A stretch of 64,000 nt of DNA from JAOUJD01 sp963726405 (GTDB taxonomy: Bacteria; Pseudomonadota; Gammaproteobacteria; Burkholderiales; Burkholderiaceae_F), in NCBI GenBank assembly GCA_963726405.1, contig CAVSCF010000014.1, positions 117,777-181,776 of the forward strand, written 5' to 3'. How positions within the stretch are numbered: the stretch's first letter is position 1; the number at the start of each line of letters is the position of its first letter. Under the pieces are notes generated by a model. That model saw nothing but the letters and a program-made list of their open reading frames with translations. It searched no databases and was not told where the DNA came from. Of this stretch, positions 43,799 through 52,733 are shown in pieces. A program made the position numbers and the translations under genes.

Positions 43799-44118
43799 CG
43801 GCGCGCGTCCGCCACGCGTCCGAGGCGCCGCTCGTCTTCATCGGCAACGAGGTGCGCGCTGCCGGCTATCGACTGGGCGGCTTCGTCACGCTGACACCGG
43901 AGCGCGATCACGAGGCGCGTGCGATCGAGCAGGCCATGAAGGCGGCGAGCGTCGTCGTCATCGACGCGGAGGTCGCGGAACGCCTGCCGCCCGCCCGCCT
44001 GGAGGCCTGGCTCACCAGCGGTGCGCCGCCGATCGTCATCGCGCCGCACGCCGACGGCACGTGCAGCCGAGCCGATCCCGCAGAGCGCGTCCGCCTTCAA
44101 CTCGGGCTGGAGTCATGA
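43795..44118 (+). CDS. A/V-type ATPase subunit F-like
   Basis: A 107-residue protein with a small alpha/beta fold (PLVFIGNEVRAAGYRLGGF, SVVVIDAEVAERLP, PPIVIAPHAD). This matches the CheY-like subunit F that binds the central rotor shaft. ATGA overlaps on both sides couple it to subunits K and E. Confidence 0.75.
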   Translation: MTARVRHASEAPLVFIGNEVRAAGYRLGGFVTLTPERDHEARAIEQAMKAASVVVIDAEVAERLPPARLEAWLTSGAPPIVIAPHADGTCSRADPAERVRLQLGLES

Positions 44119-44726
44119 CGCTCGCCGAACGCGCCACGGCGCTGATCGCCACGGTCGAGCAGTACCGGGCCGAGCGATGCGCTGCGCTGCTCGACCCCGC
44201 GCTCGCCGAGGCGCGGACGGTCGTGAAAGGCGCACTGGGCGACGCGCGCCGCCGGGTGACCACGGCGATCGACGAAGAACGCAAGCGCCTGCGGCGCGAC
44301 GTGGGGGCGGTCGAGGCGAGCCTGTCCACCGAACGCCGGCTGGTGGCGCAGCAGCGCGCCGTGCGGCAACTGGGTCGCGCTTGGACCGCGTTGCGCGCAG
44401 CGCTCGTGAGCCGGTGGTCCGAGTCCTCCACGCGCCGCGCCTGGGTCGACGCCCACCTTGCACGGGCCACCGAGTGCCTCGCGCACGACGCGCCATGGCG
44501 CATCCGCCATCACGTCGCCTGGCAGGACGACGAGCGCCGCACCGCCGCCGATGCGCTGCGAGCGCGCGGCATCCAGGCGACCTTCGAGCCCGATCCCGCG
44601 CTCGTCGCCGGTTTCATCGTCACCTGCGGTCACAACGTGCTCGATGCATCGCTCGACGGATTGCTCGCTGACCGCGCGGGGATCGAGGGCCGCCTGCTGC
44701 AGGGCATGGAGGAAGTTCCGGCATGA
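44115..44726 (+). CDS. A/V-type ATPase subunit E-like
   Basis: A 203-residue protein with a long N-terminal helical region (ALGDARRRVTTAIDEERKRL) and a C-terminal alpha/beta part containing FIVTCGHNVLDASLDGLLAD, like the vATP-synt_E domain (typically a beta hairpin followed by a helix that is degenerate here). It would form the peripheral stalk with the G/H-like protein. The frame is open for 18 codons before the ATG but they overlap subunit F. Confidence 0.75.
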   Translation: MTLAERATALIATVEQYRAERCAALLDPALAEARTVVKGALGDARRRVTTAIDEERKRLRRDVGAVEASLSTERRLVAQQRAVRQLGRAWTALRAALVSRWSESSTRRAWVDAHLARATECLAHDAPWRIRHHVAWQDDERRTAADALRARGIQATFEPDPALVAGFIVTCGHNVLDASLDGLLADRAGIEGRLLQGMEEVPA

Positions 44727-46501
44727 GCGGATCGACGGCACGCATCACATCGATCAGCGGCCCGGTGCTGCACGCCCACATCGACGGCGGGTTCGCGCTG
44801 CGCGAGGCCATCCGCGTCGGGCCGAACGGCCTGCTCGGTGAGGTCATCCGTGTCGAGCGGGATCGCATCATGGCGCAGGTCTACGAGGACACCACCGGCC
44901 TGCGACCGGGCGTACTCATCGAAGGCACGGGCCAGTTGCTCGGCATCCGGGTCGGGCCCGGGCTGCTCGGACACATCTTCGACGGCCTGCTGCGACCGCT
45001 GGCTGCAGACGCGAACGCGGCGCGCGCTCGCTTCCACTTCACCCCGGACGTCGCCGCGGGCGACGCCATCGGCGCCGGCAGCGTGTTCGGGCAGGTGGCG
45101 GTACAAGGCGCGCGCATGCAGTCGGCGCTGGTGCCGCCCGACGTGGCCGGCACCGTGGCTTCGGTCGCGGCCGAAAGCGACGTCGGCGAGGACGACGCCG
45201 TGCTGACGATCGTGCTTGCCGACGGCACCCGGCGCGAGATCGCGTTGAGTCACTTCTGGCCCGTGCGTTCGCCGCGTCCCGTGCAGGCCCGCCTGCCGTC
45301 GGACGAACCGCTCGTCACGGGCCAGCGCGTGCTGGACTCGCTCTTCCCGATCGCGCTGGGCGGCAAGGGCGCGATCCCGGGCGGGTTCGGCACCGGCAAG
45401 ACCATCCTGCTCGAGAGCCTTGCCAAGGGCTGCCTCGCCGATGTCATCGTGTACCTCGGGTGCGGCGAACGCGGCAACGAGATGGCCGGGGTGCTCGAGG
45501 AGTTTCCGCAGCTCGAGGATCCGCGCACGGGCCGCTCCCTGATGGAGCGCACCGTCATCGTGGCCAACACGTCGAACATGCCGGTCGCCGCGCGCGAGGC
45601 GAGCATCTACTCGGCGGTGACGGTCGCCGAATACTTCCGCGACCAGGGACTGCATGTGGCGTTGATGGCGGACTCGACCAGCCGCTGGGCCGAGGCGCTG
45701 CGCGAGGTGTCCGGACGCTTCGGCGAACTGCCGGGAGAAGGCGGCTATCCGCCCTACCTGTCGAGCCGGCTCGCCGACTTCTACGAGCGCGCCGCGAAGG
45801 TGCGCACGCTGAACGGCGCCATCGGCTCCGTGACGTTGCTGGGCTCGATCAGCCCGCCGTCCGGGGACTTCTCGGAACCGGTGACGAGCCACACCAAGCG
45901 CTACGTGCGCAGCTTCTGGGCGCTGGACGCCAAGCGCGCGCACGCCCGCTTCTATCCCGCGGTGAATCCGCTGCAGTCGTACTCGGAGGACGCGCTCGAC
46001 CTGGCGGTGTGGTGGCTCAAGCGCTACGCCGACGTGCCGACGTCGCGGGCTCGCCGGGCAAGCGGCGAGAACGAATGGCTCGAACTGCGCCGCCAGTTCC
46101 TGACGCTCCTCGACGAGCAGGCACGCCTCGAACGGATGGCGCGCATCATCGGGAAGGACGCCCTGCCCGCGCGGCAGCGGTTGACACTCCTCGCTGCCGA
46201 ACTTGTCAACGAGGCGTTCCTGCGGCAGTCCGCCTTCTCCGAGGTCGACCGCACCTGCAGCCCCGGGCGGCAGGCCCGCATGATGCGCCTCATCGCTCAC
46301 TTCATCGAACTCGCGCAGGCCGCGGCCACGCGCGGCATCACACCCGAGCAGATCGCGACGCTCGACGTCATGCGCCCGCTTTCGCGCATGTCCGAAGACA
46401 TCGGCGAAGACCGGCTCGACGCGTTCGCCGTGCTCGAGGCGCGCATGGAGCAGTCCTTTGCCGCGCTCGTCCCGCAGACGGAGCAGACGCATGCAGCCTA
46501 G
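44723..46501 (+). CDS. ntpA: A/V-type ATPase catalytic subunit A
   Basis: A 592-residue catalytic subunit. The P-loop is GGFGTGKT (near residue 220), with the catalytic Glu in GCGERGNEMAGVLEEFP, Walker B-like HVALMADSTSRWAEALREVS, and PPSGDFSEPVTSHTKRYVRS close to the C-terminal domain. The N-terminal barrel starts ARITSISGPVLHAHI. The non-homologous insert typical of A subunits is present at about residues 110-190. All catalytic residues are seen, so the enzyme should be active. It overlaps its neighbours. Confidence 0.95.
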   Translation: MSGSTARITSISGPVLHAHIDGGFALREAIRVGPNGLLGEVIRVERDRIMAQVYEDTTGLRPGVLIEGTGQLLGIRVGPGLLGHIFDGLLRPLAADANAARARFHFTPDVAAGDAIGAGSVFGQVAVQGARMQSALVPPDVAGTVASVAAESDVGEDDAVLTIVLADGTRREIALSHFWPVRSPRPVQARLPSDEPLVTGQRVLDSLFPIALGGKGAIPGGFGTGKTILLESLAKGCLADVIVYLGCGERGNEMAGVLEEFPQLEDPRTGRSLMERTVIVANTSNMPVAAREASIYSAVTVAEYFRDQGLHVALMADSTSRWAEALREVSGRFGELPGEGGYPPYLSSRLADFYERAAKVRTLNGAIGSVTLLGSISPPSGDFSEPVTSHTKRYVRSFWALDAKRAHARFYPAVNPLQSYSEDALDLAVWWLKRYADVPTSRARRASGENEWLELRRQFLTLLDEQARLERMARIIGKDALPARQRLTLLAAELVNEAFLRQSAFSEVDRTCSPGRQARMMRLIAHFIELAQAAATRGITPEQIATLDVMRPLSRMSEDIGEDRLDAFAVLEARMEQSFAALVPQTEQTHAA

Positions 46502-47891
46502 GGTCACGGTCCACGATGCCGCGGTGCGCGTCGAGGGTCCGCTGCTGTTCATGCAGCGCACGCTCGACGTCGGCCTGAACGAGGCGGTGAGCGTGGCCGG
46601 CCGCGACGGTGTGGCGAAGCTCGGCCGCGTCGCGGCCCTCGACGAGAATCTCGTGACGATCGAAATGCTCGAGCCCTCCAGCGGACTGGCGCTCGAGGGC
46701 ACGGTGGTGCGTTTCCTCGGCGAGCCGATCGAGTTCGGTGTCGGACCCGCCCTGCTGGGCCGCATCTTCAACGGCGTGGGCCAGGTCATCGACGGCGGTC
46801 CGCCGCTCGCGATCAAGGAACGCCTGCGCGTCGACGGCGTGCCGCTGAATCCGGTCACGCGCGCCACCCCGCGCTCGTTCATCGAAACCGGCATCACCGC
46901 GATCGACCTGATGAACTCGCTGGTGCGGGGCCAGAAGCTGCCGATCTTCTCCGGCGGCGGCCTGCCGCACGACCGGATCGCCGTGGAGATCGCGGCCAAC
47001 GCCCGCCTGCGCGGTGACGAGGCCGGCGATTTCGCGATCATCTTCGCCGGTATCGGCGTGCCGCACACCACCGCCGAGTACTTCCGGCGCTCGCTGGAGC
47101 AGTCCGGCGCGCTGGAGCGCAGCGCGCTGTTCCTGAACCTCGCGAGCGACTCGTCGACCCAGCGCCTGCTGACGCCGCGCTTCGCGCTCACCGCCGCCGA
47201 GTACCTGGCGTTCGAGTGCGGCAAGCACGTGCTCGTGATCATCACCGACCTCACCAACTACTGCGAAGCGCTGCGCGAAGTCGCCGGCGCCAGAGGCGAA
47301 GTGCCGGGGCGCAAGGGCTACCCGGGATACATGTACTCGGACCTCGCCACGCTGTACGAGCGCGCCGGCTGCGTGCACGGGGCAAAGGGCACGCTCACGC
47401 AACTGCCTATCCTCACCATGCCGTCGGACGACATCGGCCATCCGATTCCGGACCTGTCCGGGTACATCACCGAAGGCCAGATCGTGCTGTCGCGCGAACT
47501 CGACCGAGCCGGCGTCTATCCGCCGGTCAACGTGCTCCCGAGCCTGTCGCGCCTGATGAAGGACGGAACCGGCAAGGGCAACACGCACGCCGACCATCCG
47601 GCCCTGTCGAGCCAGTTGTACGCGGCGTATGCCCGCTCGACCCAAGCCCGGCTTCTGGCGAGCGTGGTCGGCGAGGACGGCCTGGCGGAAACCGACCGGC
47701 GCTACCTGGCGTTCGGCACGGCGTTCGAGCGAAAGCTGATTTCGCAGGCGCAGCCGCGCACGCTGGAAGAGAGCATGGACGCCGGCTGGGAACTGCTGCG
47801 CACGCTGCCGAGGAACGAACTCGCTCGGCTGTCGGACGCCCAGATCGCCGAGCACCTCCCAGGCACGCAGGGCGCGGAAGCGGCTGCATGA
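46491..47891 (+). CDS. ntpB: A/V-type ATPase regulatory subunit B
   Basis: A 466-residue non-catalytic nucleotide-binding subunit. It lacks a P-loop; the equivalent position reads FSGGGLPHDRIAVEIAANAR, as in all B subunits. Other motifs: NSLVRGQKLPIF, GIGVPHTTAEYFRRSLEQSG, VPGRKGYPGYMYSDLATLYE and LPSLSRLMKDGTGKGNTHAD. The true start is the ATG at 46491, overlapping the end of subunit A by 11 bases. Confidence 0.95.
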   Translation: MQPRVTVHDAAVRVEGPLLFMQRTLDVGLNEAVSVAGRDGVAKLGRVAALDENLVTIEMLEPSSGLALEGTVVRFLGEPIEFGVGPALLGRIFNGVGQVIDGGPPLAIKERLRVDGVPLNPVTRATPRSFIETGITAIDLMNSLVRGQKLPIFSGGGLPHDRIAVEIAANARLRGDEAGDFAIIFAGIGVPHTTAEYFRRSLEQSGALERSALFLNLASDSSTQRLLTPRFALTAAEYLAFECGKHVLVIITDLTNYCEALREVAGARGEVPGRKGYPGYMYSDLATLYERAGCVHGAKGTLTQLPILTMPSDDIGHPIPDLSGYITEGQIVLSRELDRAGVYPPVNVLPSLSRLMKDGTGKGNTHADHPALSSQLYAAYARSTQARLLASVVGEDGLAETDRRYLAFGTAFERKLISQAQPRTLEESMDAGWELLRTLPRNELARLSDAQIAEHLPGTQGAEAAA

Positions 47892-48481
47892 ACGACGTCA
47901 CCCCGACCCGCAGCCTGCTGATCGCGCTCGGCGACGAGCGCCGCACCATGCGGGAGGGGTCCGCTTTCCTCGACGAGAAGTGTCTGCTGCTGGCCGGCGA
48001 GATGCTGCGCGAGCTGCGCCGCCATCGCGGGCTGATGCAGGAACTGCGACGGCTGGACGCGAGCGCGCGGGAGGCGCTGCGCGGCGCGATCGGCCGCCAC
48101 GGCGTCAACGGCTTGCAGGTCTGCGCGGCGGCGCCGGCGGAGACACGTGTCGAATTGCACGCCCGCTCGCTGCTCGGCGTCGCTCTCGTGGACGCGCAAC
48201 TCCACGCGGCGGCGACCGCCGGTCCGCCCGCCGTGCATCCTTCGCCGGAGGCCGCGGCATGCAGGGCGGCACATCGGCATCTCGCGCCGCGACTGGTAGA
48301 ACTCGCGGCCGTGTCCACCAACCTGGCGCGGCTGCACGCGGAGTACCGCCGCACGGTCCGCCGCGTCCGCGCCCTGCAGGACGTGCTGCTGCCCGAGCTC
48401 GACACCTCGATTGCCGACATCGACACGCGGCTCGAGGATCTCGAGCGCGAAGACGCACTCGCCTCGCGCCGGCGCCCCTGA
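47888..48481 (+). CDS. ntpD: A/V-type ATPase central-shaft subunit D
   Basis: A 197-residue rotor subunit with long N- and C-terminal helices. It begins TPTRSLLIALGDERRTMREG and LLAGEMLRELRRHRG; the C-terminal helix contains LARLHAEYRRTVRRVRALQD. These are the vATP-synt_D pattern. It overlaps subunit B by 4 bases and is the last gene of the ATPase operon; the next start is 73 bases away. Confidence 0.88.
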   Translation: MNDVTPTRSLLIALGDERRTMREGSAFLDEKCLLLAGEMLRELRRHRGLMQELRRLDASAREALRGAIGRHGVNGLQVCAAAPAETRVELHARSLLGVALVDAQLHAAATAGPPAVHPSPEAAACRAAHRHLAPRLVELAAVSTNLARLHAEYRRTVRRVRALQDVLLPELDTSIADIDTRLEDLEREDALASRRRP

Positions 48482-48554
48482 CGCTCCGCTACCCTTGCGG
48501 CTTTTCCGCGACACCCTGGCTTGCCGGCCGGGGCACGAGGCACGGTCGAGCCGC

Positions 48555-49037
48555 ATGAGAGAGATGCACCGCAGCGCGCTGGTGCCGTACAGCGCCGAGC
48601 AGATGTTCGACCTGATCGAACAGGTGGAGCACTACCCGCAGTTCCTGCCGTGGTGCACCCGCACGGAACTCATCGAGCGTACGGACGCGATCGTCGCGGC
48701 GACCGTGGAGGTTGGCTTTCGCGAACTCCACGTCCGGGTGACCACGCGCAACGAGAAGCGGCGACCCGAGTGGATGGCGATCCACATGCAGGACGGCTCG
48801 TTCCGCCACTTCTTCGGCGAGTGGAGGCTGGGCGCGCTCGGGACGCTGGGCTGCAGGATCGACTTCACCTTGCGGTACGAGCTCGCGCTGCACGCCGAGA
48901 AGCTGGCCGGCCCGCTGATCGACCACGCGGCCAACCAGATGGTCGACGCTTTTGTGCGCCGCGCCGAAAGCGTGTACGGCGAGGCAGGCGTGGGCGGCAC
49001 GGGAGCCGATGGGTCCGGTCAACCCGCCGGAAACTGA
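48555..49037 (+). CDS. RatA/COQ10-type START-domain protein
   Basis: A 160-residue SRPBCC/START protein of the RatA family (coenzyme Q-binding COQ10 homologue). It starts MREMHRSALVPYSAEQMFDL, followed by VEHYPQFLPWC, the family signature, and FTLRYELALHAEKLAGPLID. RatA was described in E. coli as interfering with 70S ribosome formation, while COQ10 proteins bind quinone; the role here cannot be chosen from sequence. It usually sits near smpB, which is not present here. Confidence 0.85.
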   Translation: MREMHRSALVPYSAEQMFDLIEQVEHYPQFLPWCTRTELIERTDAIVAATVEVGFRELHVRVTTRNEKRRPEWMAIHMQDGSFRHFFGEWRLGALGTLGCRIDFTLRYELALHAEKLAGPLIDHAANQMVDAFVRRAESVYGEAGVGGTGADGSGQPAGN

Positions 49038-49113
49038 TCCGTTAGACTCCATGCGGGCCGAAAAAACCGGCCCGGATCCGGTGCCGCAAGGCGGCTCATT
49101 ACAGGGGGACTCA

Positions 49114-49398
49114 ATGAAATCCATGATGTTTGCAGTGCTTGCGGCCGTTGGACTTTCCGCCGCCGGCGTGGCCCAGGCCAATGCCGAACTGGCCCAGAAA
49201 AGTGGCTGCATGAACTGCCACGCGGTCGATACCAAGAAGATGGGCCCGGCGTTCAAGGAAATCTCCAAGAAATACAAAGGCAACGCCACGGCCGAGGCCG
49301 ACCTGGTCGCCAAGCTGAAGTCCGGCAAGGGCCACCCGGCGGTGAAGTCCTCCGACGAGGACACCAAAACCCTGGTGAAATGGGTCCTCGCGCAGTAA
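49114..49398 (+). CDS. small periplasmic cytochrome c, copy 1
   Basis: A 94-residue protein with a Sec signal (MKSMMFAVLAAVGLSAAGVA, cleavage near QANA) and one heme motif CMNCH, giving a mature form of about 72 residues. It resembles class I c-551/c-552 cytochromes (KKMGPAFKEISKKY, TLVKWVLAQ). Where c-551 proteins have the axial Met in a PMPPN loop, this one has GKGHPAV, so the sixth ligand may be His. An AGGGGGAC site precedes the ATG. It carries electrons in the periplasm; the partner is unknown. Confidence 0.88.
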   Translation: MKSMMFAVLAAVGLSAAGVAQANAELAQKSGCMNCHAVDTKKMGPAFKEISKKYKGNATAEADLVAKLKSGKGHPAVKSSDEDTKTLVKWVLAQ

Positions 49399-49415
49399 CG
49401 GCCCTGTCTCACCTG

Positions 49416-49443
49416 AAAAAGCCGGCCGCGCGCCGGCTTTTTT
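49416..49443 (+). terminator. Rho-independent terminator after cytochrome copy 1
   Basis: AAAAAGCCGGC and GCCGGCTTTTT form an 11-base stem around a 5-base loop, followed by T residues, 17 bases after the stop. It is a clear intrinsic terminator and, because of the A-tract, may work in both directions. Confidence 0.9.
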
Positions 49444-49583
49444 CATTCCCGCAGACATTGACCGGACTCAGCAACCCTGTGCGCACGATGTCTATGATCG
49501 TTCACGCCCCGGTCGGCTCGCGCGACCGGCGCCCGGCTTTTGCCGGCCGTACCGCGGGTCTACGTTCAATGGAAAGGAGCAAG

Positions 49584-49859
49584 ATGAAGAAGGTCGCAAT
49601 GATTCTGGCTACCGCGGGGTTGCTGATGGCCGGCACGGCACAAGCGAACGCCGACCTGGCCGACAAGTCGGGCTGCAACAAGTGCCACGCGATGGACACG
49701 AAGAAGATGGGCCCGTCCTACAAGGACATGGGCAAGAAAATCAAGAGCGCCAAGGCCGAGGAAGTCGTCGCCAAACTGAAGGAAGGCAAAGGCCATCCGA
49801 AGCAGGCCGCCTCCGACGCGGACCTGATGACGCTCACCAAGTGGATCCAGTCGCTGTAA
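49584..49859 (+). CDS. small periplasmic cytochrome c, copy 2
   Basis: A 91-residue paralogue of the previous gene. Signal peptide MKKVAMILATAGLLMAGTAQ, heme motif CNKCH, then MDTKKMGPSYKDMGKK and TLTKWIQSL. It also has GKGHP in place of the usual Met loop; a Met further on (DLMTLTKW) lies in the last helix and is a less likely ligand. An AAAGGAG site precedes the ATG. The two copies are separated by a terminator and so are expressed from separate promoters. Confidence 0.88.
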   Translation: MKKVAMILATAGLLMAGTAQANADLADKSGCNKCHAMDTKKMGPSYKDMGKKIKSAKAEEVVAKLKEGKGHPKQAASDADLMTLTKWIQSL

Positions 49860-49873
49860 GCGAGCGCAAGGCG

Positions 49874-49907
49874 AAAAAAAAAGCCGGCTTGCGCCGGCTT
49901 TTCTGTT
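49874..49907 (+). terminator. Rho-independent terminator after cytochrome copy 2
   Basis: AAGCCGGC-TTGC-GCCGGCTT follows a run of nine A and ends in TTCTGTTTT. It uses the same stem core as the terminator of copy 1, which suggests the terminator was copied with the gene. It probably also ends the convergent diheme gene. Confidence 0.88.
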
Positions 49908-49948
49908 TTCGCCGGGGAGAGGCGGCCGACCCCTCCTCGCGAGAACTC

Positions 49949-50476
49949 CTACGAACCGGCGGACGCGCTGTCCACCGTGATGGGTGACGCCTTTACGCGC
50001 TCTCCGTGACAGGTTGCGCAGCCGGCGTCCCAATCGTCCTTGTTCGCGTATCCCTCCCACACTCCCGTGTAGCTGTTCCATTGCTTGTCGAGGAACTGAT
50101 GATGGCCCGTGGCGGGGTTCTTCACCAGGAAGCGTTGCTTCCAGCGGGTTCCGACCACCATCTCGACGTCGTCGAATCCATACAGTTGGCCGTCCAGGTT
50201 GCCGCGACTCGGCCCCGAGTTGCCCTTGCTGTCGACGGTCCAGTACTGGGCGGCTTCCTTCAGCAGCACCTCGTGCGGCGCGCGCGCCACCTTGGCGTGA
50301 TACGTTTCCTTCCAGTTCTTCACGTCACCCGGATGGCAGGCGTCGCAATCGGCGCGTCCCGAGGACACGGCTGCCGCGGCGGGGGCGACGCTGGAGTCGG
50401 TCGTGCAACCGGCCATCAGCATCAGGCCGAGCGCAGCGAACAGCGCCGCACATCGAAAAGTCCAACCGTGTCCCAT
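49949..50476 (-). CDS. diheme cytochrome c lipoprotein
   Basis: A 175-residue protein. A lipobox LMAGC near residue 21 suggests a lipid anchor after export, though the frame has no charged N-region typical of some lipoproteins. Two heme motifs are seen: CDACH (about residue 45) and CATCH (about residue 153). Between them are NWKETYHAKVARAPHEVLL and VVGTRWKQRFLVKNPATGHH, the latter rich in potential His ligands. This is like the decahaem-free, short multiheme proteins annotated as cytochrome c family proteins. ATG at 50476 is used because it starts the signal. Confidence 0.78.
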   Translation of the reverse strand: MGHGWTFRCAALFAALGLMLMAGCTTDSSVAPAAAAVSSGRADCDACHPGDVKNWKETYHAKVARAPHEVLLKEAAQYWTVDSKGNSGPSRGNLDGQLYGFDDVEMVVGTRWKQRFLVKNPATGHHQFLDKQWNSYTGVWEGYANKDDWDAGCATCHGERVKASPITVDSASAGS

Positions 50477-50698
50477 CTCAGGTCTCTGCAGAAAGCCGAA
50501 CGGCGAAGACTCGCCCCGTGTCCGGCAGAGTGCCGGGAAGCGGCTCTCGGATGATTGACTTGAGGCAAGGCAGATTCTTGCCCCGGCCGGTCCCTTGACA
50601 TCGATTAACCTTCGTTCAGCGTTCCCTTCCGGTCCCGATACCCCTGCCCCGCCGATGGTTCGATGCCGGCCCATCCTCCGCACGCAACCCCGCCCTCC

Positions 50699-51916
50699 AT
50701 GACTCGCATCACCTGGCCTCCTACCCTCACGACTCCGCTTTCGCAAGACGCCGTCAAGGTGCTGCTGCTCGGTTCCGGCGAACTCGGCAAGGAAGTCGTC
50801 ATCGCGCTGCAGCGGCTCGGCGTCGAAGTGATCGCGGCCGACCGTTACCCCAATGCGCCCGCGCATCAGGTCGCGCATCACGCGCACGTGCTGAACATGG
50901 CCGACCCGAAGGCGCTTCGCGCGCTGATCGAAAGCGTGCGCCCCGCGATCGTCGTTCCGGAGATCGAGGCGATCGCGACAGAAGCGCTGGTGGAGATCGA
51001 ACGCGACGGGCTCGCGCGCGTGGTGCCGACGGCGCGCGCCGCGCAGCTGACGATGAACCGGGAAGGAATCCGTCGACTGGCCGCGGAGCAGCTCGGGTTG
51101 CGGACGTCGCCGTACCGCTTCGCCAGTTCGCTGGACGAGGTGCGGGCGGCCGTGAGCGACGTCGGCCTGCCGTGCGTGATCAAGCCCGTGATGTCATCTT
51201 CCGGCAAGGGCCAGAGCAGGATCGATCGCGCCGAAGAAATCGACGCGGCCTGGGCGTATGCCAACGCGGGCGGCCGGGTCGCCCTCGGCCGCGTGATCGT
51301 CGAAGGCTTCGTCGACTTCGACTACGAGATCACGCAGCTCACCGTCCGCGCGCTCGGCGCCGACGGACAGGTCGCGACGCATTTCTGCGAGCCGATCGGC
51401 CACGTGCAGGTGGCGGGCGACTACGTCGAAAGCTGGCAGCCGCATCCGATGAACGCGGTCGCGCTGGAGAAAAGCCGCGAAATCGCCCACCGCGTCACCA
51501 GCGAGCTGGGAGGCACGGGCATCTTCGGGGTCGAGCTCTTCGTGAAGGGCGACGAGGTGTGGTTCTCCGAAGTCAGTCCGCGCCCGCACGACACCGGCAT
51601 GGTGACCATGGCAACCCAGTGGCAGAACGAGTTCGAACTGCACGCCCGCGCGCTGCTGGGCCTGCCGGTCGACGCGTCACTGCGCAACGTCGGCGCCAGC
51701 GCGGTGATCTACGGCGGCCATGACGCCGGTGCCCTGCGCTTCGAGGGCGTCGCCGAAGCCCTGGCGATCCCCGGTGCGGACCTGCGGTTGTTCGGCAAGC
51801 CCGAATCCTTCAGGAAGCGCCGCATGGGCGTCGCACTCGCCCGCGCGGACACGGTGGAGGAGGCGCGCGCCCGCGCAAAGCAGGCGGCGGCGCTCGTTCG
51901 ACCCATCCCGGCCTGA
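50699..51916 (+). CDS. purT: formate-dependent phosphoribosylglycinamide formyltransferase PurT
   Basis: A 405-residue ATP-grasp enzyme that formylates GAR with formate and ATP in purine synthesis, without using formyl-tetrahydrofolate. Motifs: VLLLGSGELGKEVVIALQRL, ADRYPNAPAHQVAHHAHVLN, CVIKPVMSSSGKGQS (ATP-grasp), EFD-like VDFDYEITQLTV and EVSPRPHDTGMVTM. ATG at 50699 gives the usual start (MTRITWPPTLTTPL); the upstream codon at 50663 would add 12 residues. Length and motifs are normal. Confidence 0.95.
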   Translation: MTRITWPPTLTTPLSQDAVKVLLLGSGELGKEVVIALQRLGVEVIAADRYPNAPAHQVAHHAHVLNMADPKALRALIESVRPAIVVPEIEAIATEALVEIERDGLARVVPTARAAQLTMNREGIRRLAAEQLGLRTSPYRFASSLDEVRAAVSDVGLPCVIKPVMSSSGKGQSRIDRAEEIDAAWAYANAGGRVALGRVIVEGFVDFDYEITQLTVRALGADGQVATHFCEPIGHVQVAGDYVESWQPHPMNAVALEKSREIAHRVTSELGGTGIFGVELFVKGDEVWFSEVSPRPHDTGMVTMATQWQNEFELHARALLGLPVDASLRNVGASAVIYGGHDAGALRFEGVAEALAIPGADLRLFGKPESFRKRRMGVALARADTVEEARARAKQAAALVRPIPA

Positions 51917-52031
51917 CGGTGGACGAAGGAAACGTCTTGCCCCCGCCGGCCGGGCCGCGGGTTGCCGGACCGCGCTCGCTGCGGTCTACAATCACCCGAT
52001 CCGACTCCGGCCACGTGCCCCGACTACACCA

Positions 52032-52685
52032 ATGAAAATCCTGGTCGTTGACGACCATTCGCTGATCACGGACGCCCTGAGCGTCCTGTTCCTCGACCTT
52101 GACCCCACGGCCGAGGTGCTGACGACGCGGACGGCCGAGGGTGGAATGGAGATGCTGAATCTTCACCCCGACCTCGACCTCGTGGTGCTCGACCTCGGCA
52201 TGCCAGGAGTGTCCGGGACGTCGCTGCTCGAGTCGATGGTGGCGCACTCTCCCGAGATGAAGATCCTGGTCCTCTCCGGACAGCAGGATCCTCGCAACGT
52301 GATGCGCGTGCTGCAGCTGGGCGCCGCCGGCTTCGTCCCGAAGTCGATGGCTTCGGACACGCTGCTCGCCGCGGTGAAGTTCGTTCTCTCCGGCGGCGTC
52401 TATATCCCGGCCGACCTGCTCGAGGAAGTGAATCGCGTCGCGATGATCGGTACGCCCGAGCGTTCGCGCGATGCGAGCGCTGCGCGGGTAGAACTCACCG
52501 AACGCCAGGAGCAGGTGCTGCAATTGCTCGCGCGGGGCGCGCCGATCAAGATCATCTGCCGCGAACTGGGCCTGTCCGAGGGCACCGTCAAGACCCACGT
52601 GACGGCGATCTACCGCGCCTTCAACGCATCCAATCGCACCGAGGCCCTGCTCGCCGCACGGCGGCATGGCTACGACATCGGCTGA
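52032..52685 (+). CDS. LuxR/NarL-family response regulator
   Basis: A 217-residue regulator. Receiver: VDDHSLI, phospho-acceptor in VVLDLGMPG, Thr/Ser in VLSGQ and Lys in FVPKSM. LuxR helix-turn-helix: LTERQEQVLQLLARG through GLSEGTVKTHVTAIYRAFNA. It converges with the hybrid kinase gene 48 bases away, which suggests a pair. HDLRQP-type kinases often pair with LuxR regulators like this one. Confidence 0.9.
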   Translation: MKILVVDDHSLITDALSVLFLDLDPTAEVLTTRTAEGGMEMLNLHPDLDLVVLDLGMPGVSGTSLLESMVAHSPEMKILVLSGQQDPRNVMRVLQLGAAGFVPKSMASDTLLAAVKFVLSGGVYIPADLLEEVNRVAMIGTPERSRDASAARVELTERQEQVLQLLARGAPIKIICRELGLSEGTVKTHVTAIYRAFNASNRTEALLAARRHGYDIG

Positions 52686-52733
52686 CGTCCGCTTTGTGCA
52701 TCGGCTGATGCTTCAGCCGATGCCCTTGAACCC

